Positions 1 to 6,916 of a stretch of DNA of 8,061 nt are shown in pieces (position 1 is the stretch's first letter; every line of letters begins with the position of its first letter). The DNA comes from Lachnospiraceae bacterium (GTDB taxonomy: Bacteria; Bacillota; Clostridia; Lachnospirales; Lachnospiraceae), in assembly GCA_003520105.1 (NCBI GenBank), contig DOVL01000103.1:1-8061 (forward strand), read 5' to 3'. The notes under the pieces were generated by a model. It was not told the DNA's origin and searched no databases. It saw only the letters and a program-made list of their open reading frames with translations. A program made the translations under genes and the position numbers.

Positions 1-452
1 ATCCTGCGATAATGACGGAACGTGACGGGTATACGATAGATAAGGTTCAGCATGGTCCGCCGATAGGATTTATTCCGGGAATGGATTTCATTGAATATGA
101 TTATTCACTTAAGCCGGGTGACAGGATATTCCTCTACACAGACGGACTTCCTGAAGCAAAGGCTGTAAACGGAGACCGATTTGGAACCGACAGAATGCTT
201 GAAATACTTAATTCTAACAGAGGTAAGACCAACAAGGAAATAGTTGAGCTTATGAAGAACAGAGTATTTTCGTTTGCGGGTAATGAGCCTCAGTTTGACG
301 ATATTACGATGATGAGCTTTACCTATTACGGACAGTCAAAGGAAGAGGACAGGAAAGAGGGAACAGTTCCTGAAACAAAAGAGAATGAAACCAAGTTCGG
401 AGGGATAACTCTGACGGAGGTTACATTTGAAGAGATAGAAGCAGAAGAATAA
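1..452 (+). CDS. SpoIIE-family (PP2C-type) serine/threonine phosphatase, 3' end only
   Basis: This is the C-terminal part of a metal-dependent PP2C-like phosphatase of the SpoIIE/RsbU class. The frame is open from base 3, reading Pro-Ala-Ile before the first Met at 12. That matches the end of the family's N-A-G-H-N-P-x motif, so the 5' end is missing and the ATG at 12 is internal. Visible family motifs are G-P-P-I-G-F followed by L-K-P-G-D-R-I-F-L-Y-T-D-G, whose Asp is a metal ligand, then E-A and R-F-G, and near the end F-D-D-I-T-M-M-S-F with the last metal-binding Asp. After this domain comes an acidic tail of about 40 residues (from Y-Y-G-Q to E-A-E-E) that is not part of the catalytic fold. 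Family members usually dephosphorylate anti-sigma-factor antagonists or other phosphoproteins. No STAS or anti-sigma gene is visible here, so the substrate is unknown. It lies 79 bases upstream of the next gene, probably in the same operon. Confidence 0.92.
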   Translation, partial: PAIMTERDGYTIDKVQHGPPIGFIPGMDFIEYDYSLKPGDRIFLYTDGLPEAKAVNGDRFGTDRMLEILNSNRGKTNKEIVELMKNRVFSFAGNEPQFDDITMMSFTYYGQSKEEDRKEGTVPETKENETKFGGITLTEVTFEEIEAEE

Positions 453-479
453 TGAACTTGGAAAATGATTAAAAGAAAA

Positions 480-513
480 CCGGACATGGATCGTGGAGGG
501 TTATATAGTCCGG
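480..513 (+). promoter_or_regulatory. Short inverted repeat in front of the 799-aa gene
   Basis: CCGGAC (480-485) and GTCCGG (508-513) can pair as a 6-bp GC-rich stem around a 22-base loop. It ends four bases before the GGGAGG ribosome binding site (518-523). No U-tract follows, so it is not an intrinsic terminator. It could affect translation of the downstream gene or be coincidental. Confidence 0.3.
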
Positions 514-531
514 GAGTGGGAGGTAGATGTT

Positions 532-2931
532 ATGCCTAGAAGGAATTTGAGTGTAAATGAGGCGAGAACTGAGATAATGATCGCTCTTCAGAATATGGAC
601 AATGCGGTCAGCGGACCGCTGGATTCGGGAGATGATAGTCCTGAAGAGATAAGAAAACGTAATGTTGCCGATGCTTTGACAAAGATTGTCAGCCTTACGG
701 AGGAGTATCCGGAGGCAGCGAACCAGTTTGATGCAAACTGGATGGCAGACCTTGATACCCGAATGAATGAAATGGGCGATATAGACGCTGCAGAGGAATT
801 TGTCAGGGATATGAAGGAAAGGTACAATATGCCTGAAATTCCGCGTGAAGAGTATGTTTATGCACCGGAAGAGCCTGAAGAAGTTCAGAACGAAGAAGTT
901 CAGAATGAAGAGGTTCAGAATGAAGAAGCTCAGAACGAACAGGTTCTGAATGATGATCAGCTGCAGAATGACGGAAATATAGAACTTCAAGGCCATATTA
1001 TTAACGAGAATAATCAGGCCAATATCGATAATCCTGAATTAAATGAAAACATGAATATCAATCAGGAAATCGGTAATGTAAACAACGAGAATAATGTAAA
1101 TAACAATAATAACAATAATGAAGAGCGTCCTGAGGAGGAAAACCGGGAAGAGAATCCGGAGAACCAGAATCAGCAGAATCCGCCGGAAAATCAAAATGAG
1201 CAACAGGATCCGAACCTGCAGCCTCCTGAACCGAATGAGGCTGAAAGGATCCGTCGTGAAGAGGAAGAGAGAAAGAAGGGACAGAAGAGAGAAGAGATCA
1301 AACAGGCTCTTCTTGAAGTTGAGAAGGCACTTAGCGAACAGCCTGCTATAAATCAGGGTGGAGATGAGCTTTATGCTCAGGGTATAAAGGTTTATGGCGC
1401 ATTAGATAAGCTTGAGACTCTTGTAAATGACAATCCGGGTGTGTGTCCTGAGTTTGATGCGGGCTGGTCATATCAGCTTCAGGCTCAGATGGAACAAAAT
1501 GGCTTTGAAGCGGCTGACACCTTCGTTAAGTCTATGAAGGATAAGCTTGAAATAGCCAATGCGGCTGATGTCAGAGAAGCTGAGCATGGAAATATTAATC
1601 CGAATAACGTACAGCAGAATGTCAATGAAGAAATTCAGCAGGCAGAGCAGGCTTTAAACAATGCTCCGATAAATCCTAATGTTGTTCTGAATAATCCTCA
1701 GGGAGAAATAGCGCAGCCGCAGGTTAATGAACTTGAGGAGATCAAGAAGCAGAGAGAACTCCTTCAGCTCGAGATGGAGAAACTTAAGCTTGAACAGGAG
1801 AAACTTAGGCTTGAAAGAGAGAGACTCGAGGCTCTGAAGAAGGAGAAGGATGAAAAAAACAAGAAGAATCAGCCTAATAAGGAAGGCGAAGAGCCGGAGA
1901 AGGAAAAAAAGCAGCCTGAGATACAGAAGCCTGTAAGAAAACCTAAAAAGATAAATACACGAAAAGGCATATTTAACGAGGTTGTCTATAACGATGATAA
2001 TCTGATCAGAGAATCAGCTTCTGAAAGCAACAAGCTTGTTGAGATGGTTAAGACAGCTCCTGCCAGAGGACGCGTATCCCCTGAATACTTAGATATGCAT
2101 AAGCACATGATTAAGCTTAATAAATTTCTGCAGAGGACCAGGGGCAGATCGGTACTCACGGCAGAAGAAATACAGGAATTTGACAGGCTCTCAATGAATG
2201 TTGTCACCAGCAGCAAGACCTATGTTGATAAGAAAGACGCTGAAAGAGAAGACAGGATAGACCTTGAGGACCGTGAGAATACAACTAAGAAGTTTAAAAC
2301 CGATAAAGCAAAGAGAAGCTACATGCAGGGCTATAAGTCCGAGGTTGAGATGGACAGGACAAATATAGTCAGAAATGTTAACGAGAGCGTTGAGCAAATC
2401 CGTCAGAAGATGTTTAAGGATGCTATTGCCGGCAAGATCAAGGAGATGCAGGAAAAATGCGATCTCGAGGTTGCCAAACGAGAGGATGAAAGAAATCACC
2501 TTCCAACTCAGAATCTGGGTGACAGGGAACTCCATGATACTATGGAGAAGAATATTGTTGAGACGGAGTTTTATGCAAACAGAATGAAGAGTCTCAAGCC
2601 GGAGGATCTTACGGTCAAGCCGGGTGAATCTCTCGGACATGCACTTGGAAGGCTTGATTCGTATCTGGCTCCGAAGCCGAAGGATCTTAGGGGAATCAAA
2701 GAAAACCAGCTTACCAAGAAGCTTGTTGATGAGGGCGTTGAGAAGGCTAAGAAGGGTGAGGTTCTCACTAAGGCGGATATGGATAAGGCAATGAAGCAGG
2801 AGGTACAGAATCTGGCTCGGCCTGTTATCGACCAGAGAAATCGTGAAGAAAATATCAGACCTGTCAACAGAAATCCTCAGCCTGAGCAGGAGAGAGTGCT
2901 TCAGAACAGACAACCTAATAATGTTTTGTGA
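532..2931 (+). CDS. Large cytoplasmic protein of unknown function with a duplicated helical domain, low-complexity linkers and coiled coil
   Basis: This is a 799-residue protein I do not recognise, with no signal peptide or membrane segment. I chose the ATG at 532 because GGGAGG (518-523) sits 8 bases upstream; an in-frame GTG at 493 would add 13 residues but has only a weak ribosome binding site. Order of parts: a helical domain (about 11-100); five 5-residue repeats of the E-E-V-Q-N type (116-140); an Asn/Gln/Glu/Pro-rich linker (about 141-250) with an Asn run at 184-196; a second copy of the helical domain (about 252-341); another Asn/Gln-rich linker; a charged coiled coil with four clear heptads (411-438); a Lys/Pro-rich hinge (440-478); and a mainly helical C-terminal region (480-768) ending in an Arg/Asn/Gln/Pro tail. 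The two helical copies share F-D-A-x-W, A-A-x-x-F-V and M-K positions. It lies between the phosphatase and HD-GYP genes. A scaffold or adaptor role would fit the architecture but is inference only. Confidence 0.88.
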   Translation: MPRRNLSVNEARTEIMIALQNMDNAVSGPLDSGDDSPEEIRKRNVADALTKIVSLTEEYPEAANQFDANWMADLDTRMNEMGDIDAAEEFVRDMKERYNMPEIPREEYVYAPEEPEEVQNEEVQNEEVQNEEAQNEQVLNDDQLQNDGNIELQGHIINENNQANIDNPELNENMNINQEIGNVNNENNVNNNNNNNEERPEEENREENPENQNQQNPPENQNEQQDPNLQPPEPNEAERIRREEEERKKGQKREEIKQALLEVEKALSEQPAINQGGDELYAQGIKVYGALDKLETLVNDNPGVCPEFDAGWSYQLQAQMEQNGFEAADTFVKSMKDKLEIANAADVREAEHGNINPNNVQQNVNEEIQQAEQALNNAPINPNVVLNNPQGEIAQPQVNELEEIKKQRELLQLEMEKLKLEQEKLRLERERLEALKKEKDEKNKKNQPNKEGEEPEKEKKQPEIQKPVRKPKKINTRKGIFNEVVYNDDNLIRESASESNKLVEMVKTAPARGRVSPEYLDMHKHMIKLNKFLQRTRGRSVLTAEEIQEFDRLSMNVVTSSKTYVDKKDAEREDRIDLEDRENTTKKFKTDKAKRSYMQGYKSEVEMDRTNIVRNVNESVEQIRQKMFKDAIAGKIKEMQEKCDLEVAKREDERNHLPTQNLGDRELHDTMEKNIVETEFYANRMKSLKPEDLTVKPGESLGHALGRLDSYLAPKPKDLRGIKENQLTKKLVDEGVEKAKKGEVLTKADMDKAMKQEVQNLARPVIDQRNREENIRPVNRNPQPEQERVLQNRQPNNVL
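877..951 (+). repeat. Five in-frame 15-bp tandem repeats
   Basis: Five 15-base units, close to GAAGAAGTTCAGAAC, run head to tail and encode E-E-V-Q-N three times, then E-E-A-Q-N and E-Q-V-L-N (residues 116-140 of the 799-residue protein). The first three units differ almost only at third codon positions, and the last two carry amino-acid changes, so the array is decaying. It forms part of a flexible linker. Confidence 0.85.
1762..1845 (+). repeat. 21-bp periodic repeat encoding a heptad coiled coil
   Basis: Four successive 21-base units encode the heptads L-Q-L-E-M-E-K, L-K-L-E-Q-E-K, L-R-L-E-R-E-R and L-E-A-L-K-K-E. The DNA repeat is clear in the middle two units, which both contain GAGAAACTTA. 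Leucine at two heptad positions with Glu and Lys/Arg elsewhere indicates a coiled coil, suggesting the protein self-associates or binds another coiled-coil protein. Confidence 0.75.
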
Positions 2932-3007
2932 TGATGTAGAATCAGACGTATTTGTCAGGTAATTCATACACCGGTATTTGATGACTATTACAGGGACGAT
3001 CGAATAG

Positions 3008-4285
3008 ATGGAAAATATATTATCAACTGCGTACAGTAACATAATTGAAAATATGACTGATGGAGTTTTCCTTATAGGACATGATGGAAAGGTTGTTCTG
3101 GAAAACTCCGTGGCTATCGGTCTCCTGGGACGTGAACTTCACGGAAGACGACTTATCGAGCTTATAGGTGAGGGAGGCGTAAATGATCAGTTTTACCAGT
3201 GCATCATCGAAGCTATCTTCCAGAAAAGCAAGATATATGATTCTGTGCCTTTTGTCAGTGGTGATGAGAAGAAATTCCTTCGTATAGCGGCATTTCCGAT
3301 CACGGATGAAACAGGCACTTCAGTCATGGTGATGTTCAGTGATGTCACAGAGATCGTATCTCTTGCAGAGAAAAATCGTATCCTCAGCGAGAGGCTTGCC
3401 GATTTCCTCCAGAGATTCGTGAAGATCATGGTTAGTTCCATAGATAAAAGGTCGCATTACAACGCAACTCATACAAGAAAAATGGCGAGTTATGCGACAA
3501 GGTATCTGGAATATCTGGACAAGGTTGGCAGACCGATCGATCCGGATAAGAAGGAACCTCTTCTTTCAAGTGTATGGCTGCATGACATCGGCAAGCTGGT
3601 CATACCGCTTGAGATTATGGATAAGCCGTCACGACTGGGAGATAAGGAAGAGGATATAAAACATAAGATTGAAGTGGCGCAGCTCTGCTACAGGATCAAG
3701 GCTTATGAAGAGCCGGGTAATGCTGCAGAGTATGAGAGGGTTTCAAAGAAACTGAAGGAAGCCGAGGATTTTATCATGAAGGTAAATTCGAGAGGATTTC
3801 TGGATGATGAAACTCTTGCGAAGATTGAAGCTATCTCAGAGATGAAATGCCTTGCGGCAAATGATGAGATGGTACCGCTTCTGGACGATTACGAGAAGGA
3901 AGCACTTATGATACGCAAAGGTACACTTACGGCGTCTGAAAGAAGTGTGATCGAATCACACGTATCGCAGACCTACGAGATGTTGAAGGAAATGGAACTT
4001 GAAGGAGAATTTAAGGATGTTCCGGAATGGGCCGGAAATCACCATGAGCTTCTTGACGGAACGGGTTACCCGAGAGGACTTAAGGGTGATGAAATATCCT
4101 GGGAGACAAGGCTCCTTACGATAATTGATATTTATGATGCTCTTACGGCAGAGGACAGGCCATATAAGCCGCCGATGCCACCGGAGAAGGCATTTGCAAT
4201 TCTTGAGAGCATGAAGAACGAAGGTAAACTCGATGGCGAAATCCTGAAGGATTTCTACGAGAGCAAAGCCTGGGTGGTGGAATAA
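3008..4285 (+). CDS. PAS domain plus HD-GYP protein, probable cyclic-di-GMP phosphodiesterase
   Basis: This 425-residue cytoplasmic signalling protein probably hydrolyses cyclic-di-GMP, as HD-GYP proteins usually do. Residues about 8-115 form a PAS-like sensor (E-N-M-T-D-G-V-F-L-I opening, F-S-D-V-T-E at the end), joined by a short helix to an HD-GYP domain (about 130-420). Metal-site residues appear intact: H155 in H-T-R-K-M, H192-D193 in L-H-D-I-G-K, H318 in E-S-H, H345-H346 in N-H-H-E, and D374 in I-I-D-I-Y-D-A. The signature is H-H-E-L-L-D-G-T-G-Y-P. About 100 residues (roughly 207-307) are inserted between HDIGK and the third His, where ordinary HD-GYP domains have about 20-30. From memory, a subfamily common in Lachnospiraceae has this insert and a similar A-W-containing end. 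The start is ATG 3008, with a modest AGGGA (2992-2996) 11 bases upstream. It is 76 bases after the preceding gene. The PAS ligand is unknown. Confidence 0.95.
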   Translation: MENILSTAYSNIIENMTDGVFLIGHDGKVVLENSVAIGLLGRELHGRRLIELIGEGGVNDQFYQCIIEAIFQKSKIYDSVPFVSGDEKKFLRIAAFPITDETGTSVMVMFSDVTEIVSLAEKNRILSERLADFLQRFVKIMVSSIDKRSHYNATHTRKMASYATRYLEYLDKVGRPIDPDKKEPLLSSVWLHDIGKLVIPLEIMDKPSRLGDKEEDIKHKIEVAQLCYRIKAYEEPGNAAEYERVSKKLKEAEDFIMKVNSRGFLDDETLAKIEAISEMKCLAANDEMVPLLDDYEKEALMIRKGTLTASERSVIESHVSQTYEMLKEMELEGEFKDVPEWAGNHHELLDGTGYPRGLKGDEISWETRLLTIIDIYDALTAEDRPYKPPMPPEKAFAILESMKNEGKLDGEILKDFYESKAWVVE

Positions 4286-4305
4286 CCAGTAAACAGGATT
4301 CACGG

Positions 4306-4329
4306 CATAGTTCTGTTTACAGAACTATG
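4306..4329 (+). promoter_or_regulatory. Perfect 10-bp hairpin between the HD-GYP gene and the next gene
   Basis: CATAGTTCTG (4306-4315), loop TTTA, and CAGAACTATG (4320-4329) pair perfectly. The stem begins 20 bases after the HD-GYP stop codon. It is AT-rich and followed by GCACACGAAG, not a U-run, so it is a poor intrinsic terminator. It could be an RNA-processing or 3'-end stabilising structure, a weak attenuator, or a palindromic protein-binding site. Confidence 0.6.
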
Positions 4330-4388
4330 GCACACGAAGGGGATAGTTAGTATATATTTAACAACGCTGTAGCGAACGGAGTTAGTGT

Positions 4389-6320
4389 ATGGGCGATAAG
4401 AAAGAAGAACAAATCAAGATCATCGAAATGATGAACGACGCGAGAAAGGATCTGGAGGCAAAATATGCCCGCCTGAAGGCGCAGCTTGGAGAGGAAGAGA
4501 TAGAAGAGGCTGATGAAACAATATCTGAGGATGTTGTAGATGGCGCAGCTGTTGAATCATCTCCGGCAGAATCTGATCAGCCAACTGAAAATATGTCTGA
4601 TAATACGTCAGATAATAAGGCAGTAAAGAAGGTTCCTAAGAAGTCAGAGAAGAAGGTCGAGAAAAAGCCTGCTGCTCCGATCAAAAAGGTGGTCAGGAAG
4701 AAGGTCAGATCCGAGAAGGAAAGCGCAGAGAAGGAACGCATCAGAAAAGAGATGGGTTCTGTTCAGGTGCAGATAAACTATGTTAAGGCAGCAATAGAAA
4801 ACTGCGAGATGCAGCTTCAGAAGGCTAAGGAGAAGGAAGAGCAGAAGAAGATCGAGAACGTCATGAAGGGCGTTATGCTTGTCGGAGCGTATATCGAGAA
4901 TAAGCGTGTTGTAGCCGAAAAAGAAGAAAAGCTGAATGATGAGATTAATCTATTCATAGTTAAAAAGGATTATGCGACAACTCTTCAGGAAACTGTTAAG
5001 GAAATATTTACCGAAAAGAAATTCAAATATGTTACAGAGGATAAGGTTCAGGATATCCTTAACAACGAAGAGTTTAAGAAGATGGCCCAGGAGGATCCGA
5101 ATAAACTTAAGCGTGATGAGAAAGACATCAAGATGGAATATGAAAACGTCATGATAAGGGCCCTCAGCTATATCAATGAAGAAGTCGGTGATGATTTTCG
5201 TGAGAACGAAGAAAAATTCAAGAAGGTTATGTCTCTCGAAAATGGATTCGAGGATGCATTCAGAGTGCTTAGAACCGACAAGCGATTTAAGGGAGATGAC
5301 AAGGAAAACTATTGGAAAGAGAAGAGACAACGTTATACCAAGGATATTGAACAGTATGCAAATGAAGAAGAAAAGGAGTTCTTTGGGAGACTTCTTGCCG
5401 ATATCGATGAGGTTGCAAAGGAGACGAGGCAGCTTCAGAATGAGTTTATCATCGGAAGAGCCAGTTTCAGAAAGGGAAATGGTTACACGAAGAGACTTAT
5501 TGAAAAGGAAACGGATATTTATAACAGGATTATAGCATTCAGAGACCAGAAACATAAGGAACTACTCAGTAAAGCAGCAAACGGAGAAGATCCTACGAGA
5601 CCTACCGTAATGTTCCAGATTGCTCTGGAATTTGAGTTTCCGATCAAAAAACAGCTGGGGCGAGACACAGTTCTTCAAAAGAATAATGCTCTGCGTGAGC
5701 AGATGGAGATGTGGTACGTATATGAAAGAATTCCAAAGGAAGAAAGACAGCTGCCTATAAAATGGGTTTCCACGAAGGCTGAGAATGAGGTGAAGGCGTG
5801 GTCAAAGCTTCAGAGGATGAAACGTATGATAGTCGGCAGAGGAGATTATCTGGCAAACCTTTCGGACTGGGTACTTGAAAATGCTGATGCACTTCTTGAA
5901 AGAGCCAAGAAGGAGGAGCCGTTAACCAAGGATGAAGAGAAGAAGATGATCCAGCAGATTGCATCAGTTGTTCTCTATCAGGTTGTATATGATGAAAGTG
6001 TAAAGAAGCTCGAAGGCGAGGAATCATATTTATACAAAGTCAAAAGAGCCGGTGTCGGAATATCAAGTGCAAGAGAGTATGCGGAACTTGCTCAAAAGCT
6101 TTCCGAGACTAAAGAGTTCAAGAAAGAATTCTCAAAATACATGAAGAATGCTGATTTCAAGGAACAGACCATCAAGTTCCTTGCGGATGATGCCGAGAAG
6201 AACTTCGCTAAAGCTTTTACAGGTAAGGGTACTGAACATAGAAGAATGTCAACTGTTGTTGAAGGCGACGGAAGACCTATAGTTCCGAGAAGAGTTCCTC
6301 AGAGGAGGCCAAATAACTAA
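4389..6320 (+). CDS. Large charged helical cytoplasmic protein of unknown function
   Basis: This 643-residue protein is not one I recognise; it has no signal peptide or clear membrane segment. The ATG at 4389 follows GGAG (4378-4381) at 7 bases. Residues 1-35 are a charged helix. Residues 36-78 are acidic and Ser/Asp/Glu-rich, and residues 79-110 are strongly basic (Lys/Arg with Pro/Ala), a sharp switch of charge. Residues about 110-185 look like coiled coil, and about 185-610 are predicted helical with scattered aromatic residues. The last 25 residues are Arg/Pro-rich and end R-R-P-N-N. The segment E-R-A-K-K-E-E-P-L-T-K (504-514) resembles E-K-A-K-K-G-E-V-L-T-K in the 799-residue protein, and both tails end in a similar R-V-(x)-Q-R-x-P-N-N pattern, so the two may be related or share a partner. 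It is last in the probable operon, with a terminator just after it. No function is assigned. Confidence 0.9.
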   Translation: MGDKKEEQIKIIEMMNDARKDLEAKYARLKAQLGEEEIEEADETISEDVVDGAAVESSPAESDQPTENMSDNTSDNKAVKKVPKKSEKKVEKKPAAPIKKVVRKKVRSEKESAEKERIRKEMGSVQVQINYVKAAIENCEMQLQKAKEKEEQKKIENVMKGVMLVGAYIENKRVVAEKEEKLNDEINLFIVKKDYATTLQETVKEIFTEKKFKYVTEDKVQDILNNEEFKKMAQEDPNKLKRDEKDIKMEYENVMIRALSYINEEVGDDFRENEEKFKKVMSLENGFEDAFRVLRTDKRFKGDDKENYWKEKRQRYTKDIEQYANEEEKEFFGRLLADIDEVAKETRQLQNEFIIGRASFRKGNGYTKRLIEKETDIYNRIIAFRDQKHKELLSKAANGEDPTRPTVMFQIALEFEFPIKKQLGRDTVLQKNNALREQMEMWYVYERIPKEERQLPIKWVSTKAENEVKAWSKLQRMKRMIVGRGDYLANLSDWVLENADALLERAKKEEPLTKDEEKKMIQQIASVVLYQVVYDESVKKLEGEESYLYKVKRAGVGISSAREYAELAQKLSETKEFKKEFSKYMKNADFKEQTIKFLADDAEKNFAKAFTGKGTEHRRMSTVVEGDGRPIVPRRVPQRRPNN

Positions 6321-6328
6321 AATTTTTT

Positions 6329-6374
6329 ACGCCATGTTGGACATTTGTTGGACAGCATGGCGTATTCTTTTATT
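6329..6374 (+). terminator. Intrinsic terminator of the four-gene unit
   Basis: ACGCCATGTTG (6329-6339) pairs with CAGCATGGCGT (6353-6363), giving 11 bp with one G-U pair around a 13-base loop, followed by the T-rich ATTCTTTTATT. It begins 9 bases after the stop codon of the 643-residue protein. The word TTGGACA occurs twice inside the structure (6337-6343 and 6348-6354). Confidence 0.87.
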
Positions 6375-6401
6375 TAACAAAGTGAATACTATGTAATCTC
6401 A

Positions 6402-6424
6402 GACCAAAATAACCCAAAATGGTC
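6402..6424 (+). promoter_or_regulatory. Possible operator: dyad with 10-bp direct repeat upstream of a promoter
   Basis: GACCA (6402-6406) and TGGTC (6420-6424) are inverted copies flanking an A-rich core. CCAAAAT is also directly repeated at 6404-6410 and 6414-6420, a 10-base period matching one helical turn. The element ends 8 bases before the -35 box at 6433, a usual place for an activator or repressor site. The regulator is unknown. Confidence 0.35.
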
Positions 6425-6432
6425 ATTAATTC

Positions 6433-6461
6433 TTTACAGAGCGAGTGAATGGCTATATAAT
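6433..6461 (+). promoter_or_regulatory. Sigma-A promoter of the small membrane protein gene
   Basis: TTTACA (6433-6438) and a perfect TATAAT (6456-6461) are separated by exactly 17 bases. Transcription should start near 6468, giving an about 43-base leader that contains the strong ribosome binding site AGGAGG (6495-6500). Confidence 0.82.
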
Positions 6462-6510
6462 AAATATGGTTGGGTTATATTTATGCTGTATTTAAGGAGG
6501 AGAGTTTTTT

Positions 6511-6894
6511 ATGGCAGTAGTAATTGGAATTATTGGTGTTATCATTGCTCTTATCGGGGGTATCCTTTTTGGTATAATTGGTGGATTCGTTGGAATCGGT
6601 CTTGGAATCCTTGCAATTGTCCTTGGAGCTCTTAAGAAGAAAAAGGGCGAAGGCGGTTCGGCCGGAATCGTTGCAGGTATTGCATCCATAATCATGGGAG
6701 TCGTTCTTGCGTTTGTATTCTTCGGACTTGCTAATGATATTGAGGAAAAGGCCAAGAAACAGGGCATGACAATTGTTGAAGAGGTTGCTCCAAGCCTTAA
6801 ATATGGTGTTGTTGGTTTCGCCAAAGAAATCGATGACAAGGGTTATGATATGGATGAGATCACAGACATGATCAAGCAGCTTCAGGATGAATAA
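6511..6894 (+). CDS. Small glycine-rich membrane protein, DUF4190-like
   Basis: This 127-residue integral membrane protein starts at ATG 6511, 10 bases after AGGAGG (6495-6500). Residues 2-41 are a continuous Gly/Ile/Leu/Val stretch long enough for two short membrane passes. A positively charged turn (K-K-K-K-G-E-G-G, 42-49) follows, then another hydrophobic helix at about 50-74. The pattern of a Gly-rich hydrophobic hairpin, a Lys/Gly turn and a second A-G-I-V-A-G-I helix resembles DUF4190-type proteins, whose function is not established. Residues 75-127 form a soluble, mostly charged tail ending L-Q-D-E, which is longer than I would expect for the minimal family. The gene has its own promoter and terminator, so it is expressed separately from both neighbours. 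The positive-inside rule would put the Lys turn in the cytoplasm. Confidence 0.88.
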   Translation: MAVVIGIIGVIIALIGGILFGIIGGFVGIGLGILAIVLGALKKKKGEGGSAGIVAGIASIIMGVVLAFVFFGLANDIEEKAKKQGMTIVEEVAPSLKYGVVGFAKEIDDKGYDMDEITDMIKQLQDE

Positions 6895-6916
6895 TCCGCA
6901 ATATAGAATATGGTTT

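Noticed and set aside
493..531. Upstream GTG start for the 799-residue gene
   Set aside because: It is in frame but lacks a good ribosome binding site, whereas ATG 532 has GGGAGG 8 bases upstream. It cannot be fully excluded.
877..951. Possible CRISPR-like repeat array
   Set aside because: The units are 15 bp, contiguous without spacers, in frame and coding; no cas genes are present.
2191..3042. 283-codon minus-strand open frame
   Set aside because: It is antisense to the 799-residue gene and the start of the HD-GYP gene, has no recognisable motifs, and its composition is the complement of a Lys/Glu-rich gene.
4306..4329. Intrinsic terminator after the HD-GYP gene
   Set aside because: The stem is AT-rich and followed by GCACACGAAG with no U-tract, so it is listed as an undefined regulatory hairpin.
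4353..4358. TATATT as a -10 box for the 643-residue gene
   Set aside because: The bases 17 positions upstream (GCACAC) do not resemble a -35 box, so an internal promoter is not supported.
4950..5555. 201-codon minus-strand open frame
   Set aside because: It is antisense to the 643-residue gene. The Leu/Ile/Phe-rich translation is what reversing Glu/Lys-rich codons gives, so the apparent membrane character is an artefact.
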